Source: Bacteroides stercorirosoris
GTDB taxonomy: Bacteria; Bacteroidota; Bacteroidia; Bacteroidales; Bacteroidaceae
Direction of reading: 5' to 3'
DNA length: 64,000 bases
Assembly (NCBI RefSeq): GCF_900142015.1
Contig: NZ_FQZN01000003.1
Span: forward strand, 1-64,000
The notes below the pieces were generated by a model. That model made no database searches and was not told the origin of the DNA. It saw nothing but the letters and a program-made list of their open reading frames with translations. The position numbers and the translations under genes were made by a program. Below, in pieces: positions 15,900 through 25,423 of this stretch. The first letter of the stretch is position 1. Each line of letters starts with the position of its first letter.

Positions 15900-18437
15900 A
15901 TGAGACGTTTACACCTTATTATAATATATATATGTCTGACGCTTGTCGTGGGAAGGGTTCATGCGCAGTATTACAGCGTGAACTATGACAAGCAGACCGT
16001 TGCAGCCATGGCTGCCGCATTCGGTGCTGGAGCTATGGCAGAGAGCTATTATAACGAGCAGGTGGGCGAAATCTTGAAGCACTACAATGCCGCTGAGGTT
16101 GCCACTGCCGGTATCTTCGCCGCCAAGTTCTTGGAGCGCAAGGCATTCACCGACCTCGGTATCTGGAGCAGCAGTACGGAGAACTACTATTACCGCCGCA
16201 TCCACAATATGGTGGCAAACAAGATTATGCCCAAGATATGGACGGTGGCTGGCATGATGCTGAAGAGTCCGCAGACCGCCCTCTACTGGGGCAGTTATCT
16301 GATGAAGATATGTGCTGACACCAAGTCGCTGTGCATGCAGTTTGAGAGTGTGGTGACCAACAGCAGTCTGACCTTTGCCGACATCCAGTTCTTGGAAATC
16401 AACCAGGAGATAGCCGCCATCCTCAAACTCTCGGAGATAGGAAACATAGATTGGCAGCAGCTGTTGGACGACATCGCCAGTGTGCCCGGCAACTTCACCG
16501 TGGATAACCTCACCGCCGACATCGAGACACTTTACAACATGGGAGCATCGTTGGCTACGGCTGGCATCGACTCCGTAGATTCCCTCTTGCAGAAAAGTGC
16601 CTTCAATGAACTCTTCAACGGCAAGGTGAGCAAGATAAAGGACATCTACGACAACTACTATCATCTCTACGAACAGGCAGAGAACGGCATCGGCAGTGCC
16701 CTTATCAGTCTGGTGGGAGGCCAGGACAGCATCGCCAACCTCTTCAGTCTCTCCAACTACAACATCACCTCATGGATGACCGACTATCTGAGCGAGATGC
16801 AGGGCAACTACTACACGCAGCGTTGGTACATCGCCCGACGAGACCAAGGCAGCGTGAGCCTCTGTGACTACTATCCTCCGACCGATGACAACAGCATCCT
16901 GAACGGTGACCATTGGTATCGCATCAATACCTCCGACCCCAACTTCTACCCAAGCAGCACGCAGCGAGAGCAGATACTGGCCAACTCGGAGAACCATGCC
17001 GGATGGAGTCGCAGCCGTGTGCAGCAGCTCAACGCCCAGAACGACGGCTTCACCTATACGATGAACTACTGGATGTCCTCGTACATCATCAGCCGTGGCG
17101 GCAAGCAGACGAAGAAAGCCTACGCCTACGAGATACACGTCACCAAGAGTTGGAACAACGTGGAAGAGGTGTATGAGGATGTCTTCGACTCCTACAGCAT
17201 GGACCTGAACACCTTCAAGCGACAGTTGCAGGCACGCCTCTCGGAATATAACGACAACGAAGAGGGCTATGTCTATTACATCGGCAGTGACGCACGCCGT
17301 TACTATCAAGCAACCGATGCCGCCAAGCTGAAGGGCGTGGAGAGCGTTACCATCAGCGTCACCTGTTCGGACGGTGTCACCCTCGGGCAGGGCAGCACGC
17401 AGTACAAGTGCCGTGAGTGCGGCGGTTCGCTCAATGCCCACAGCAAGGAGTGCGCCATGAGGACAACCATCACGGAGAACAATCTCGACCTCTCGGAACT
17501 GGACGAGAAGGAACGTGAGGCAAGCAACAAGATAGCCCTGTTGGAGTCGCAGATAAGCCAGTTGGAGCAGGAAAATCGCAGATTGGCAACCGCCATCAGC
17601 AATGCCTCCGTGGAGGAAGCCCCTGCCTTGCGGCAGCAATACAATGCCAACAAGACGAAGATAGACAACCTGAAAAGGGAGTTGGCGACATGGCAGCAGC
17701 AGTTGACGGACATACAGGATGCCAAGAGCGAGGCGGCTAATGACAATGCCACCGCCACCGATGACTACTACCGCATTCCTGCCATCATGCAGGATGTGAA
17801 GTCTGCCTACAACCTCACTTGGCAGGGAGCCGGTTCGTGGAACGGATATACCTACGTGCGCACTGCCACCATGCCCAACATCAACGGCATCATCACCTTC
17901 AAGGCGACCCTGTCCATTGCGAGGAAACCCAAGTACTTCCTTGGCATCAAGATACACCGTGCGATACTGCAAATATCGTGGGAACTGACCTCGGAATATA
18001 CCGACACACAGGTAGTGGATGTGCTGACCCTTGACCCGAATGCCTCTGACGAGGAGAAGACGAGGCTGGTGAACAACCGCATCTCGGAAATAGCCCAGGA
18101 GTTCCCGTCGTGCAGCATCACCACGGAGTATGCCAAGAGCGAGGCGACACAGACCGCTGACAATGACGATGTGATACATCTGCTCTGGTCGAGCGACCGG
18201 CTGGAGATAGCCCGTGAAGTGGATAGCCGTATCACCAAGATATATGCCGACTTGGTATCATTAGAAAAAATGATGCACTACAAGCGCAGCATTATTGACG
18301 TGCTGAAGGACATTCTTCCATCGATAGATGTCGACCAAGGTCGCAGAAGGACACTCATTGAAGAGTGCTATGAGCGATGGAGGGAGAATGCAGACTCTAA
18401 CAGAGGGGATGGTGAAGATAACGAGAATGAAAACTGA
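15900..18437 (+). CDS. Large exported conjugal transfer protein
   Basis: An 845-residue protein with an N-terminal signal peptide (ends near VHAQ). The first 250 residues are helical with Ala-rich segments (MAAAFGAGAMAESYY). The middle is a Tyr/Asn-rich domain, around residues 500-520 there is a Cys-rich patch (YKCRECGGSLNAHSKEC) that could bind zinc, then a clear coiled coil (about residues 535-620) and a C-terminal globular domain. I do not recognise a named family, but large exported proteins in this place occur in Bacteroidetes transfer operons. It may form part of the periplasmic or surface mating structure. That role is inference. Confidence 0.75.
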   Translation: MRRLHLIIIYICLTLVVGRVHAQYYSVNYDKQTVAAMAAAFGAGAMAESYYNEQVGEILKHYNAAEVATAGIFAAKFLERKAFTDLGIWSSSTENYYYRRIHNMVANKIMPKIWTVAGMMLKSPQTALYWGSYLMKICADTKSLCMQFESVVTNSSLTFADIQFLEINQEIAAILKLSEIGNIDWQQLLDDIASVPGNFTVDNLTADIETLYNMGASLATAGIDSVDSLLQKSAFNELFNGKVSKIKDIYDNYYHLYEQAENGIGSALISLVGGQDSIANLFSLSNYNITSWMTDYLSEMQGNYYTQRWYIARRDQGSVSLCDYYPPTDDNSILNGDHWYRINTSDPNFYPSSTQREQILANSENHAGWSRSRVQQLNAQNDGFTYTMNYWMSSYIISRGGKQTKKAYAYEIHVTKSWNNVEEVYEDVFDSYSMDLNTFKRQLQARLSEYNDNEEGYVYYIGSDARRYYQATDAAKLKGVESVTISVTCSDGVTLGQGSTQYKCRECGGSLNAHSKECAMRTTITENNLDLSELDEKEREASNKIALLESQISQLEQENRRLATAISNASVEEAPALRQQYNANKTKIDNLKRELATWQQQLTDIQDAKSEAANDNATATDDYYRIPAIMQDVKSAYNLTWQGAGSWNGYTYVRTATMPNINGIITFKATLSIARKPKYFLGIKIHRAILQISWELTSEYTDTQVVDVLTLDPNASDEEKTRLVNNRISEIAQEFPSCSITTEYAKSEATQTADNDDVIHLLWSSDRLEIAREVDSRITKIYADLVSLEKMMHYKRSIIDVLKDILPSIDVDQGRRRTLIEECYERWRENADSNRGDGEDNENEN

Positions 18438-18450
18438 GGGAGGATAAAGA

Positions 18451-19176
18451 ATGAGATATACCATCATCATAGCTCTCCTGCTGATTACCCTCTTCCCCAA
18501 GACAGCCTTGGCGCAATGGGGATTCGATGCGGTATCGGTGGAAGCATACATCAACGACCACAAGAAGCAGCGAAGCCTCTTGTTGGCACGCAGCACACTG
18601 GAGTACAGCAACCAACTGCTGCATGAATACAGCAGTGAAGAGGTAGGCAAGTACAAGGAACTGAATGTAGATTTGGACAAATACACCCGAGCCTTCGATG
18701 TCATAGATGTGATGTACCAGTCATTGCGCACAGTGCTGAACGTGAAGAGCACCTACCAGACGGTGAGCGACCGCATCAGTGACTACAAGAACCTGTTGGA
18801 GGACTTCAACGAGAAGGTCATCAAGCGGAAGCACATCGAACTGGCAGACACAATGCTTATCTCCATCAACAAGAAAGCCATCGATAATATATACAACGAG
18901 GGAAGCCAACTCTATCATAGCGTCAACGACCTCGTGCTGTATGCTACGGGCGCAGCTGCTTGTTCCATCTCCGACCTGCTGATGGTGCTGGACAACATCA
19001 ACAACTCGTTGGACCTGATAGAGAAGCATCTGAACCAAGCCTACTTCCAGACATGGCGGTATGTACAGCTGCGCATGGGCTACTGGAAGGAGAAGGTGTA
19101 TCGGACAAGGACAAAGGAAGAGATACTCGAAGATGCCTTCAGCCGATGGAAAGTGGCAGGAAAACTTGATTATTGA
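18451..19176 (+). CDS. Exported helical conjugal transfer protein
   Basis: A 241-residue protein with a signal peptide (ends near ALAQ) and an otherwise alpha-helical body with no membrane segment apart from a weak hydrophobic stretch (YATGAAACSISDLLMVL). It sits where TraI-type proteins are found in CTnDOT-like operons, but the sequence does not let me assign that family firmly. It is 14 bp after the 845-residue gene, and its C-terminus (EEILEDAFSRWKVAGK) resembles the end of the next protein (SISDAKSRWQENMK in spirit), suggesting related periplasmic partners. Confidence 0.7.
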   Translation: MRYTIIIALLLITLFPKTALAQWGFDAVSVEAYINDHKKQRSLLLARSTLEYSNQLLHEYSSEEVGKYKELNVDLDKYTRAFDVIDVMYQSLRTVLNVKSTYQTVSDRISDYKNLLEDFNEKVIKRKHIELADTMLISINKKAIDNIYNEGSQLYHSVNDLVLYATGAAACSISDLLMVLDNINNSLDLIEKHLNQAYFQTWRYVQLRMGYWKEKVYRTRTKEEILEDAFSRWKVAGKLDY

Positions 19177-19203
19177 CGGATTGCAAACAAAAGAAGAACG
19201 GAC

Positions 19204-19971
19204 ATGAAGAAGACAATGATACTCATCATGGCGGCAGTAGCCACCACTTCTGCCTTTGCCCAGAGCGTGACCTACAACCACGACTCCTCCAAGCAGAACC
19301 AGATAACGGTGATGGAGACGGGTGGCGGTTCTCTCACCCCTGAGTTCTATTATTGGCTGTTGCACAACAGCTACAAGAAGACTGCGGCAGAGAAGAACAA
19401 GTTGGGGTTCCGCACCCTTGCCGGCATCAACCTCTACAACCAAGTAGATGATGCGGAGAAGATAGACTCTGCCCTGACCAAGCGTGCGGAAGTAGAAGCC
19501 CTGAACGTAGCCGACCGACAGATAGACCTCGCCTGGCTTGCCGAGAGCAGCAAGATCAACGGTCAGTTGGACAAGATGAAGGCGAACATCGACCATATCA
19601 TCCCCACAGGCGGCACCATCAACGACAAGCGTCGGTGGGAGGAACTGTACAATATGTACCAGTGTGCGGTGAAATCCACTAAGGATGCCTATATGCCCAA
19701 TGCGCAGAGGAAACGGCAGTATCTGAGCATCTATGCCGACCTGACGGCACAGAACGAGACATTGCTCAAATATCTCGTTCAGCTCAACACCCAAAACCAG
19801 ACCACCGCCCTTCTGGCAGCCACCAACGACCGTGTGGTGCAGAAAGGTAGCATCATCAGCGATGCCAAGAGCCGCTGGCAGGAGAACATGAAGGGTGTGA
19901 GGAGCACGACAGGGTCTGACAGTGGCGATGAAGCCAACGGCGGTGAAGGTGAAGAAAGTGTAAACAGATAA
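19204..19971 (+). CDS. Exported conjugal transfer protein, DUF5045-like
   Basis: A 255-residue protein with a signal peptide (ends near AFAQ), a conserved-looking N-terminal stretch (GGSLTPEFYYWLLHNSYKK) and a long helical body, ending in a low-complexity Gly/Glu tail. It fits what I recall of DUF5045 proteins in Bacteroides and Prevotella transfer operons. Function unknown. Likely a periplasmic member of the secretion channel, to judge from its neighbours. Confidence 0.7.
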   Translation: MKKTMILIMAAVATTSAFAQSVTYNHDSSKQNQITVMETGGGSLTPEFYYWLLHNSYKKTAAEKNKLGFRTLAGINLYNQVDDAEKIDSALTKRAEVEALNVADRQIDLAWLAESSKINGQLDKMKANIDHIIPTGGTINDKRRWEELYNMYQCAVKSTKDAYMPNAQRKRQYLSIYADLTAQNETLLKYLVQLNTQNQTTALLAATNDRVVQKGSIISDAKSRWQENMKGVRSTTGSDSGDEANGGEGEESVNR

Positions 19972-19983
19972 ATCAGAACAGAG

Positions 19984-20829
19984 ATGGATAACAACATTCA
20001 AATTTTCAAAAACCCAGAGTTTGGACAGATACGAACACTGGAAATGCCCGACGGTCAAGTTGGCTTCATGGGAAAGGACGTTGCTGAAGTTCTTGGGTAC
20101 AAGAATCCCTCCAATGCCATTGTGAATCACGTAGATGAAGAGGACAAAACCTCATACCTAATTCAGGTATCAGGTTCCAACTACAAGGCTAACACCGTCT
20201 TTATCAACGAGTCAGGACTCTATGCGCTCATACTGTCATCCAAGATGCCCAAGGCACGTGAGTTCAAGCATTGGGTGACATCAGAGGTGCTCCCCACCAT
20301 CCGCAAGCATGGTGCTTATATGACACAGCAGACCATCGAGAAGGCACTGACAGAGCCAGACTTCCTTATACAGTTAGCAGTCAATCTGAAGGAAGAGCGA
20401 CAGAAGCGTCTGCTTGCCGAACAGGAGTGTGAACACCAAAGGGCACGCATCGTTGAGTTGGGTTCCAAGGTGGATGACCTACAACAGGAGGTGACGAAGA
20501 TGAAGGACAAGGTGAGTTACCTTGACATCATCCTCGCCACGAAGAGCAGCGTCTTGGTCACACAGATAGCCCAGGACTATGGTGAGTCATCCATCCGCTT
20601 CAACCGACGGCTGAAGGATTTGAACATCCAGTATCAGCGCGGCAAGCAGTGGATTCTGTATGCTGATTATAAGGATTGCGGCTATGTGACCAGCGAGACC
20701 TACCTCATTAAACACAAGGACGGCTCGGAAGATGTGCGCATGAACACCAAGTGGACACAGAAAGGTCGCCGTTTTCTCTATGAGAAACTGAAGAGCGTGG
20801 GAGTCATTCCTGTGATTGAACGCATGTAA
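19984..20829 (+). CDS. BRO-N / KilAC phage-antirepressor-like protein inside the tra operon
   Basis: A 281-residue DNA-binding protein. Residues 1-105 form a BRO-N domain (MGKDVAEVLGYKNPSNAI, VFINESGLYALILSSKMPKA, EFKHWVTSEVLPTIRKHG). A coiled-coil linker follows (about 125-175), then a KilAC/ANT-type winged helix (about 180-280, with WTQKGRRFLYEKL). Antirepressors of this form release phage repressors. Here the gene lies between exported transfer proteins and traJ, 12 bp after the previous stop, so it may regulate the transfer operon or be a captured phage gene. A related-looking small protein follows. Confidence 0.85.
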   Translation: MDNNIQIFKNPEFGQIRTLEMPDGQVGFMGKDVAEVLGYKNPSNAIVNHVDEEDKTSYLIQVSGSNYKANTVFINESGLYALILSSKMPKAREFKHWVTSEVLPTIRKHGAYMTQQTIEKALTEPDFLIQLAVNLKEERQKRLLAEQECEHQRARIVELGSKVDDLQQEVTKMKDKVSYLDIILATKSSVLVTQIAQDYGESSIRFNRRLKDLNIQYQRGKQWILYADYKDCGYVTSETYLIKHKDGSEDVRMNTKWTQKGRRFLYEKLKSVGVIPVIERM

Positions 20830-20850
20830 AACAAATAATACGAGATAGCT

Positions 20851-21252
20851 ATGGAATCAATATCAAAAATACAGTTGCGCCTCTATGCCGCCAAGAGAAA
20901 AAACGGCAAGTGGCAGTTGGAGATGTCGAGGATGCCGAAGCGAATCAGCGTCATCGGCAGGACACCCATCGTTGATGAGCATTATATGCCATCTGATTTA
21001 CAGGTAGTTTCAATGTCAAAGCTTCACCATCATGTCGGAAGTTACTACGGCAAGATTGTGAAGACACTCAAAGAGGAGGGCATCATCACCAAGGAATATG
21101 GGATGTGGAAACTGCGTGAAGACCTTCAGGACAAGGGCATTGCGGTTTATGTCACAGGCAGGATGCGCTGCTTCTACCATTTCTATCTGTCATGGACACC
21201 GAAGGGCGTAGAGTTTATCAAAGAGATTATCAACAATAGAATCAGGCACTGA
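20851..21252 (+). CDS. Small winged-helix-like protein
   Basis: A 133-residue basic protein with no signal peptide. Its middle part (KLHHHVGSYYGKIVKTLKEEGIITKEYGMWKLREDL) reads like a winged helix, and the C-terminus (SWTPKGVEFIKEI) resembles the C-terminal end of KilAC antirepressor domains. It probably partners with or duplicates the DNA-binding part of the preceding antirepressor. The stop codon overlaps the traJ start by one base (TGATGG), so the three are translated together. Confidence 0.6.
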   Translation: MESISKIQLRLYAAKRKNGKWQLEMSRMPKRISVIGRTPIVDEHYMPSDLQVVSMSKLHHHVGSYYGKIVKTLKEEGIITKEYGMWKLREDLQDKGIAVYVTGRMRCFYHFYLSWTPKGVEFIKEIINNRIRH

Positions 21253-22085
21253 TGGCAGACAACATACTCAGCGATTTCGGCATCAACATCCTCGAAGAGG
21301 AGATTGACGATGTGATATTCCAGACCAACGAGTTCCTGACCGATGCCACCTTCACAGGCTCACAGGGGCCATTCTGGTGGATCCTCCAAATGTGCATGGC
21401 ATTGGCGGCACTGTTCTCCATCATCGTGGCGGCAAGTATGGCTTACAAGATGATGGTGAAGAATGAGCCGTTGGACGTGATGAAACTGTTCAAGCCCTTG
21501 GTGGTGAGCATCATCCTCTGTTGGTGGTACCCACCTGCTGACACTGGCATGACCAACAGCGGCAGCAGCTGGTGCGTGTTGGACTTCCTATCCTATATCC
21601 CCAACTGTATCGGCAGTTACACCCACGACCTCTATGAGGCAGAGGCGACTCAAATCTCCGACAAGTTTGAGGAGGTGCAGCAGTTGGTATATATCAGAGA
21701 CTCGATGTACACCGACCTTCAGGCACAGGCAGACGTGGCGCATAAGGGCACGTCAGACCCCAACCTGATAGAGGCGACGATGGAGCAGACGGGTGTGGAC
21801 GAAGTGACCAACATGGAGAAAGATGCAAGCAAACTGTGGTTCACCTCACTGACGGCAGGAGCTGTGGTAGGCATCGACAAGATAGTGATGCTGATAGCCT
21901 TGATAGTGTTCCGCATCGGTTGGTGGGCGACAATATACTGCCAGCAGATACTCCTCGGTATGCTCACGATATTCGGTCCGATACAGTGGGCGTTCTCGTT
22001 GCTGCCCAAATGGGAAAGCAGTTGGGCGAAGTGGTTAACCCGTTATCTGACAGTGCATTTCTATGGAGCAATGCTTTACTTCGTA
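21252..22085 (+). pseudogene. traJ: traJ, 5' part, interrupted by a mobilizable element
   Basis: The first 278 codons of TraJ, a polytopic inner-membrane protein (VirB6-like role) with membrane segments near residues 40-65, 75-95, 215-240 and 265-278. The native frame breaks off in MLYFV at 22085 and continues at 33553 with GFYVLLLFDIV, which together give a 376-residue TraJ. In the present arrangement the frame runs on for 36 unrelated codons into the inserted element, to a stop at 22196. TraJ is needed for transfer in characterised Bacteroides elements, so this copy is probably inactive. Confidence 0.92.
22077..22084 (+). repeat. Left copy of the 8-bp att direct repeat
   Basis: TACTTCGT occurs here and at 33544-33551. 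Removing the DNA between the copies restores a continuous traJ frame, so this is the core of the insertion. Confidence 0.88.
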
Positions 22086-22145
22086 ATATCACGATATTTT
22101 ATAACTAATTGTATATCAGATGTTATATTTAAGCATTTAAGGCTT

Positions 22146-22185
22146 ACGCAACAAAGCTGCAACAAAAATATCATAAAATGTTGCG
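22146..22185 (+). repeat. Left terminal repeat of the mobilizable element
   Basis: ACGCAACAA, then GCAACAAAAATATCAT and an inverted TGTTGC close together. The same series recurs in direct orientation at 33392-33430. GCAACA and TGTTGC form a dyad. Likely integrase or Xis binding. Confidence 0.6.
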
Positions 22186-22270
22186 CGTGTATTTGAAGTA
22201 TATGTTCAGCCAGTTAAAATCAAACTCTGAGAGTATGATATGTTAATTCACTATTTTTAACCTATGCCGT

Positions 22271-22434
22271 TTATCTGGCATTTGATGAAGCAGACTTATC
22301 TCTCTCATGAGCGAAGATTATCTGGCAAGACTGGCAGATAAATATGTGGCAAAGTTACAAATTTCCTGTCAGATTAGCCGCTTTTGTTATGAACAAGATA
22401 TTGCAAAAATTATCCGGCATCCTTGCCAGATAAT
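22271..22434 (+). repeat. TTATCTGGCA repeat cluster and dyad
   Basis: TTATCTGGCA occurs at 22271-22280 and 22318-22327, TTATCCGGCA at 22410-22419, and the inverse TGCCAGATAA at 22424-22433. The last two form a near-perfect 26-bp dyad (22409-22434) with a 4-bp centre. The gap from 22197 to 22638 contains no gene. These look like operator or recombination-accessory sites upstream of the Xis-like genes. Confidence 0.6.
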
Positions 22435-22539
22435 CATCTGACAGAAAAAGCCGGAAATGCACACATTGGAAGAATAAAACAGACTGGCAATGTTGCCATA
22501 ATACACCACAAAACAGATTGTTAAACAGAGATTTGCGTG

Positions 22540-22572
22540 TTTGTTTGCAGATTCTTTTCGCATTAACTTTGC
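22540..22572 (+). promoter_or_regulatory. Bacteroides-type promoter of the Xis-like gene
   Basis: TTTG (22540-22543), 20 bp, then TAACTTTGC (22564-22572): both boxes match consensus with ideal spacing. The gene starts at 22639. Confidence 0.75.
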
Positions 22573-22638
22573 ACTGACAAATCGAATCGGCAGCAATCAC
22601 AACCGACAAAAAATAAATCAAATTATAAAATAACGACT

Positions 22639-22974
22639 ATGTGTAAAACAGAACAAAAACCGAACGAAACCGCCCTGCTCCGAAAGGTGGTGGACGGATT
22701 GAAACAGGAACTGGAGAGAGTCAAGAACGTGGTTTATGCCTCAAAGGAGGTTCTGAATCTGGAGGAAGCCGCCATGTTCTTAGGCATTTCCAAAAGTTCA
22801 CTCTACAAGATGACGCACAATCAGGTCATCCCGTACTTCAAGCCCAACAACAAGATGGTGTATTTCGAGAAGTCCGAACTCCTGAAATGGCTCCGGCAGA
22901 ATCCTGTCGCCTCACAGGGGCAGATTTCGGAGGAGGCACACACCATCATGCGTAATCTCGCCAAAAATGATTAG
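22639..22974 (+). CDS. Excisionase-like HTH protein of the mobilizable element
   Basis: A 111-residue protein: coiled-coil N-terminus, then an HTH_17 domain (LNLEEAAMFLGISKSSLYKM ... VIPYFKPNNKMVYFEKSELLKWL, about residues 38-90). It is close in design to the ICE protein at 5721-6161. Such proteins direct excision or regulate the integrase. It is the first gene from a strong promoter and is followed after 33 bp by a second HTH protein. Confidence 0.8.
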   Translation: MCKTEQKPNETALLRKVVDGLKQELERVKNVVYASKEVLNLEEAAMFLGISKSSLYKMTHNQVIPYFKPNNKMVYFEKSELLKWLRQNPVASQGQISEEAHTIMRNLAKND

Positions 22975-23007
22975 TTCCCTTTCTTCAAACACAGACACAA
23001 TCCGTAT

Positions 23008-23805
23008 ATGACTGAAAGCGAAAATACACACCTGTCTTTTGACAATCTCCCCCGGTCGGTGGCGGAACTCCATGAGAAGATAGACCGCCTAACCGGGATG
23101 TTTGAGCAGATCATTTCCTCAACCGCCGTCACTCCTTTACCGGAAATCATGACGGTTGAGGACGTATCTGCCATGCTCTGCAAGTCCGTTTCCACCATCT
23201 ATGCTATGACTTCCGAACACAGGATTCCATACCGCAAACAGGGCAACAAACTCTATTTTCTTCGTTCCGAAATCCAATCGTGGCTTATGGATGCTGTTGT
23301 ACCCAAAGATACTCCGAAGCGCAGAAGAAAGCCGCAGGATGATGAAAATTCTACTGACAATGAACGGCAACCGGGGAGCAACTCGGACAAAAATCCACAT
23401 GAAAGCAGCGCAACCTCTACACAAATTATCTCGGAAAATGTTGATGGGGATAACGGAAAAGTCACCGTCTCTGAATGTGAAAACATACTGTATTCCATCG
23501 AAAGCAGGACACATTCAAAGAGCGGAGCGACCATCTTCGCCGTGCTTTTCTCAAAGGAAATTGAAGCCGCCGGAGAGCGGAAGTTTGTGCAGACGGCACG
23601 AAATTTCAACGGCTATTGGAGCGATTTCGGCAATGGTGGCTACATCTTCAGCTCGCAGCAGGAGGCTGAAAATTTTGCAAAAGCGATAAGAGGGAAAGAA
23701 GAAACAGACCGAATATCACCCCAACAACCGGTATCGGGGAATGACGGCTTGACCGCAATTCATACGGAGGGCAGACCGCCATTCGCACAGAGCGAACAGA
23801 CCTAA
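23008..23805 (+). CDS. HTH protein with an extra C-terminal domain
   Basis: A 265-residue protein. An HTH_17 domain lies at about residues 45-95 (MTVEDVSAMLCKSVSTIYAM ... IPYRKQGNKLYFLRSEIQSWL), followed by a charged, probably disordered linker (100-150) and a small C-terminal domain (residues 160-232) ending in GYWSDFGNGGYIFSSQQEAENF. The C-terminal domain is not recognised. Likely a second recombination or transfer regulator of the element. No membrane segments. Confidence 0.7.
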   Translation: MTESENTHLSFDNLPRSVAELHEKIDRLTGMFEQIISSTAVTPLPEIMTVEDVSAMLCKSVSTIYAMTSEHRIPYRKQGNKLYFLRSEIQSWLMDAVVPKDTPKRRRKPQDDENSTDNERQPGSNSDKNPHESSATSTQIISENVDGDNGKVTVSECENILYSIESRTHSKSGATIFAVLFSKEIEAAGERKFVQTARNFNGYWSDFGNGGYIFSSQQEAENFAKAIRGKEETDRISPQQPVSGNDGLTAIHTEGRPPFAQSEQT

Positions 23806-23870
23806 TTTGATGGTAATACCTCTTGTAAGTAAATGGCAGACATGACAGAAAGGGGCATTTTTACAGGGGA

Positions 23871-23977
23871 ATGTTTTAGGGCTGGCAAGTTTATGTTTTC
23901 GTCCACGAAAACCACGCCACAAGCGGCGACCCGGTCACACCAGAAACGGCAACATCCCCATTTTAGCCCTAAAACAT
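23871..23977 (+). other. Candidate oriT of the mobilizable element
   Basis: In the 203-bp gap upstream of mobC, a perfect 13-bp inverted repeat (ATGTTTTAGGGCT at 23871-23883, AGCCCTAAAACAT at 23965-23977) encloses a short hairpin TTTTCG-TCCA-CGAAAA (23896-23911) and a GC-rich stretch. Nested inverted repeats next to relaxosome genes are typical of transfer origins. The nick site is not identified. Confidence 0.6.
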
Positions 23978-24008
23978 CATTCCTTTTATAACCGATAAAA
24001 ACAAGCGT

Positions 24009-24359
24009 ATGACAGATAACGAAAAATCACATAAAGGCGGCAGACCGAAATCCGCAAAAGGCAAGGCACGGACAAAGACCATATCCACACGGCTCACGCT
24101 CGCCGAGTGGAAAGCGGTCATGAAACGGATAACCGATGCCGGAAAGAAGCCGTCGCACTTCCTGCGCGAACTGTTGCTGCACGGCAAGGTCGAGGCGGCA
24201 CGGACACTGGAGGACAGACGGCAGATACGGATGCTGGAGGGTGGGTGCAACAACCTGAACCAACTGGCGAAGATGGCGCACCAACAGGGCTTTTCTCTTT
24301 TGAAAGGCAAAATCATGGACTTGCTGGGCAAGTTCAACAAAATCATCGAGAGAATATGA
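24009..24359 (+). CDS. MobC/MobA-type relaxosome accessory protein
   Basis: A 116-residue basic protein with a ribbon-helix-helix-like N-terminus (KTISTRLTLAEWKAVMKRI) and the MobC motif (GGCNNLNQLAKMAHQQG, residues 78-94). MobC proteins help the relaxase open DNA at oriT. The stop overlaps the relaxase start (ATGATGG), so the two are coupled. Confidence 0.88.
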   Translation: MTDNEKSHKGGRPKSAKGKARTKTISTRLTLAEWKAVMKRITDAGKKPSHFLRELLLHGKVEAARTLEDRRQIRMLEGGCNNLNQLAKMAHQQGFSLLKGKIMDLLGKFNKIIERI

Positions 24360-25423
24360 TGGGCGATTTGAAGAAACGGGCGAGCTTCGCCAGAGTGGTG
24401 AACTATGTGAACAACCCTAAGAAGGCACGGCTCATCGACAGCAAGGACGTGAGGCTTGATGACAACGCCACCATCGCAAGGAGTATGCAGGGACAGGCGG
24501 ACGACAAACCGGGGCGCAAGCTGAAAAATCCGGTGTATCATATCTCGCTGGACTTCGCACACGAGGACGCACCCAAGCTGACGGATGACCTGATGGTCGA
24601 AATCGCCCGTGAGTATATGCAACGCATGGGTATTGTGAACACCCAGTATATCGTGAGCCGCCATACCGACAGGGAACACCAGCATCTGCACATCGTGGCA
24701 AACAGAGTGGACAATGACGGAAACGCCATCAGCACCGGCAACGATCGTGTACGCAACGTGAAGATATGCAAGGCTCTCACGAGGGAATACGGACTGCACT
24801 TCTCCAAGGGTAAGATGAACGTGAAGCGTGACCGCCTGCGTGGAAAAGACAAGGTGAAATACCAAATATACGATGCAATCAAGGCGGCATTACCCTGTTG
24901 TAACTGCTGGTCGGATTTGTGCGACAGGCTGGCAAAGCAAGGAATCAGGGTGAATTTCAAATATGACAGGCATAACGGCAAAATCCTCGGTGTGTCGTTC
25001 ACAAAAGGTGAAATCTCATTCAGCGGCTCACGGATAGACCGGAGCATGAGCTTTTATAAGTTAGACAGGCTGTTTGAAAGTCGCATTGCCGAGGACATGG
25101 AATGGCACCCCCGTGTGCCGGACAACGGATTTGACGGACGGACACAACCAACCATGCAAGGCATGGCAACGGACAGCCATGCGTCAGGTACTTTTATAGG
25201 ACAACCGTCATCAGCCGGAACGGAAGCGGACGGCAACGGCGGCAATCCTGCTGAATCCGGCTTGAACATCGTTCAAGTAACCATCGGCGCACTCATGGAG
25301 CTGTACGTACAGCCGCACCAAGCCAAGGTTTCATCCGGCGGAGGCGGTGGAGGAAACGAAAGCGGCTGGGGCGATAACGACAATGAGAAGAACAAATATA
25401 AACCAAGAAGGAGAGGAAGATGA
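24356..25423 (+). CDS. MobP-type relaxase (relaxase/mobilization nuclease domain)
   Basis: A 355-residue relaxase that nicks at oriT and leads the strand into a helper's channel. The histidine triad region is SRHTDREHQHLHIVANRV, and the N-terminal candidate catalytic tyrosine is in VVNYVNNPKKA. The start at 24356 is chosen because it overlaps the mobC stop in the usual way. The open frame extends further upstream only as an overlap with mobC. The C-terminus ends in a Gly-rich and basic tail. Small for a relaxase, as in NBU- and Tn4555-type elements. Confidence 0.88.
   Translation: MMGDLKKRASFARVVNYVNNPKKARLIDSKDVRLDDNATIARSMQGQADDKPGRKLKNPVYHISLDFAHEDAPKLTDDLMVEIAREYMQRMGIVNTQYIVSRHTDREHQHLHIVANRVDNDGNAISTGNDRVRNVKICKALTREYGLHFSKGKMNVKRDRLRGKDKVKYQIYDAIKAALPCCNCWSDLCDRLAKQGIRVNFKYDRHNGKILGVSFTKGEISFSGSRIDRSMSFYKLDRLFESRIAEDMEWHPRVPDNGFDGRTQPTMQGMATDSHASGTFIGQPSSAGTEADGNGGNPAESGLNIVQVTIGALMELYVQPHQAKVSSGGGGGGNESGWGDNDNEKNKYKPRRRGR

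Noticed and set aside
16770..18179. Minus-strand open frame of 469 codons opposite the 845-residue gene
   Set aside because: Low-complexity shadow translation and no independent start signals.
18721..20130. Minus-strand open frame of 469 codons spanning three transfer genes
   Set aside because: Crosses several well-supported plus-strand genes and has no recognisable domain.
22094..22196. Natural C-terminus of TraJ
   Set aside because: The 36 residues after the junction are AT-rich foreign sequence, and the true continuation is at 33553.
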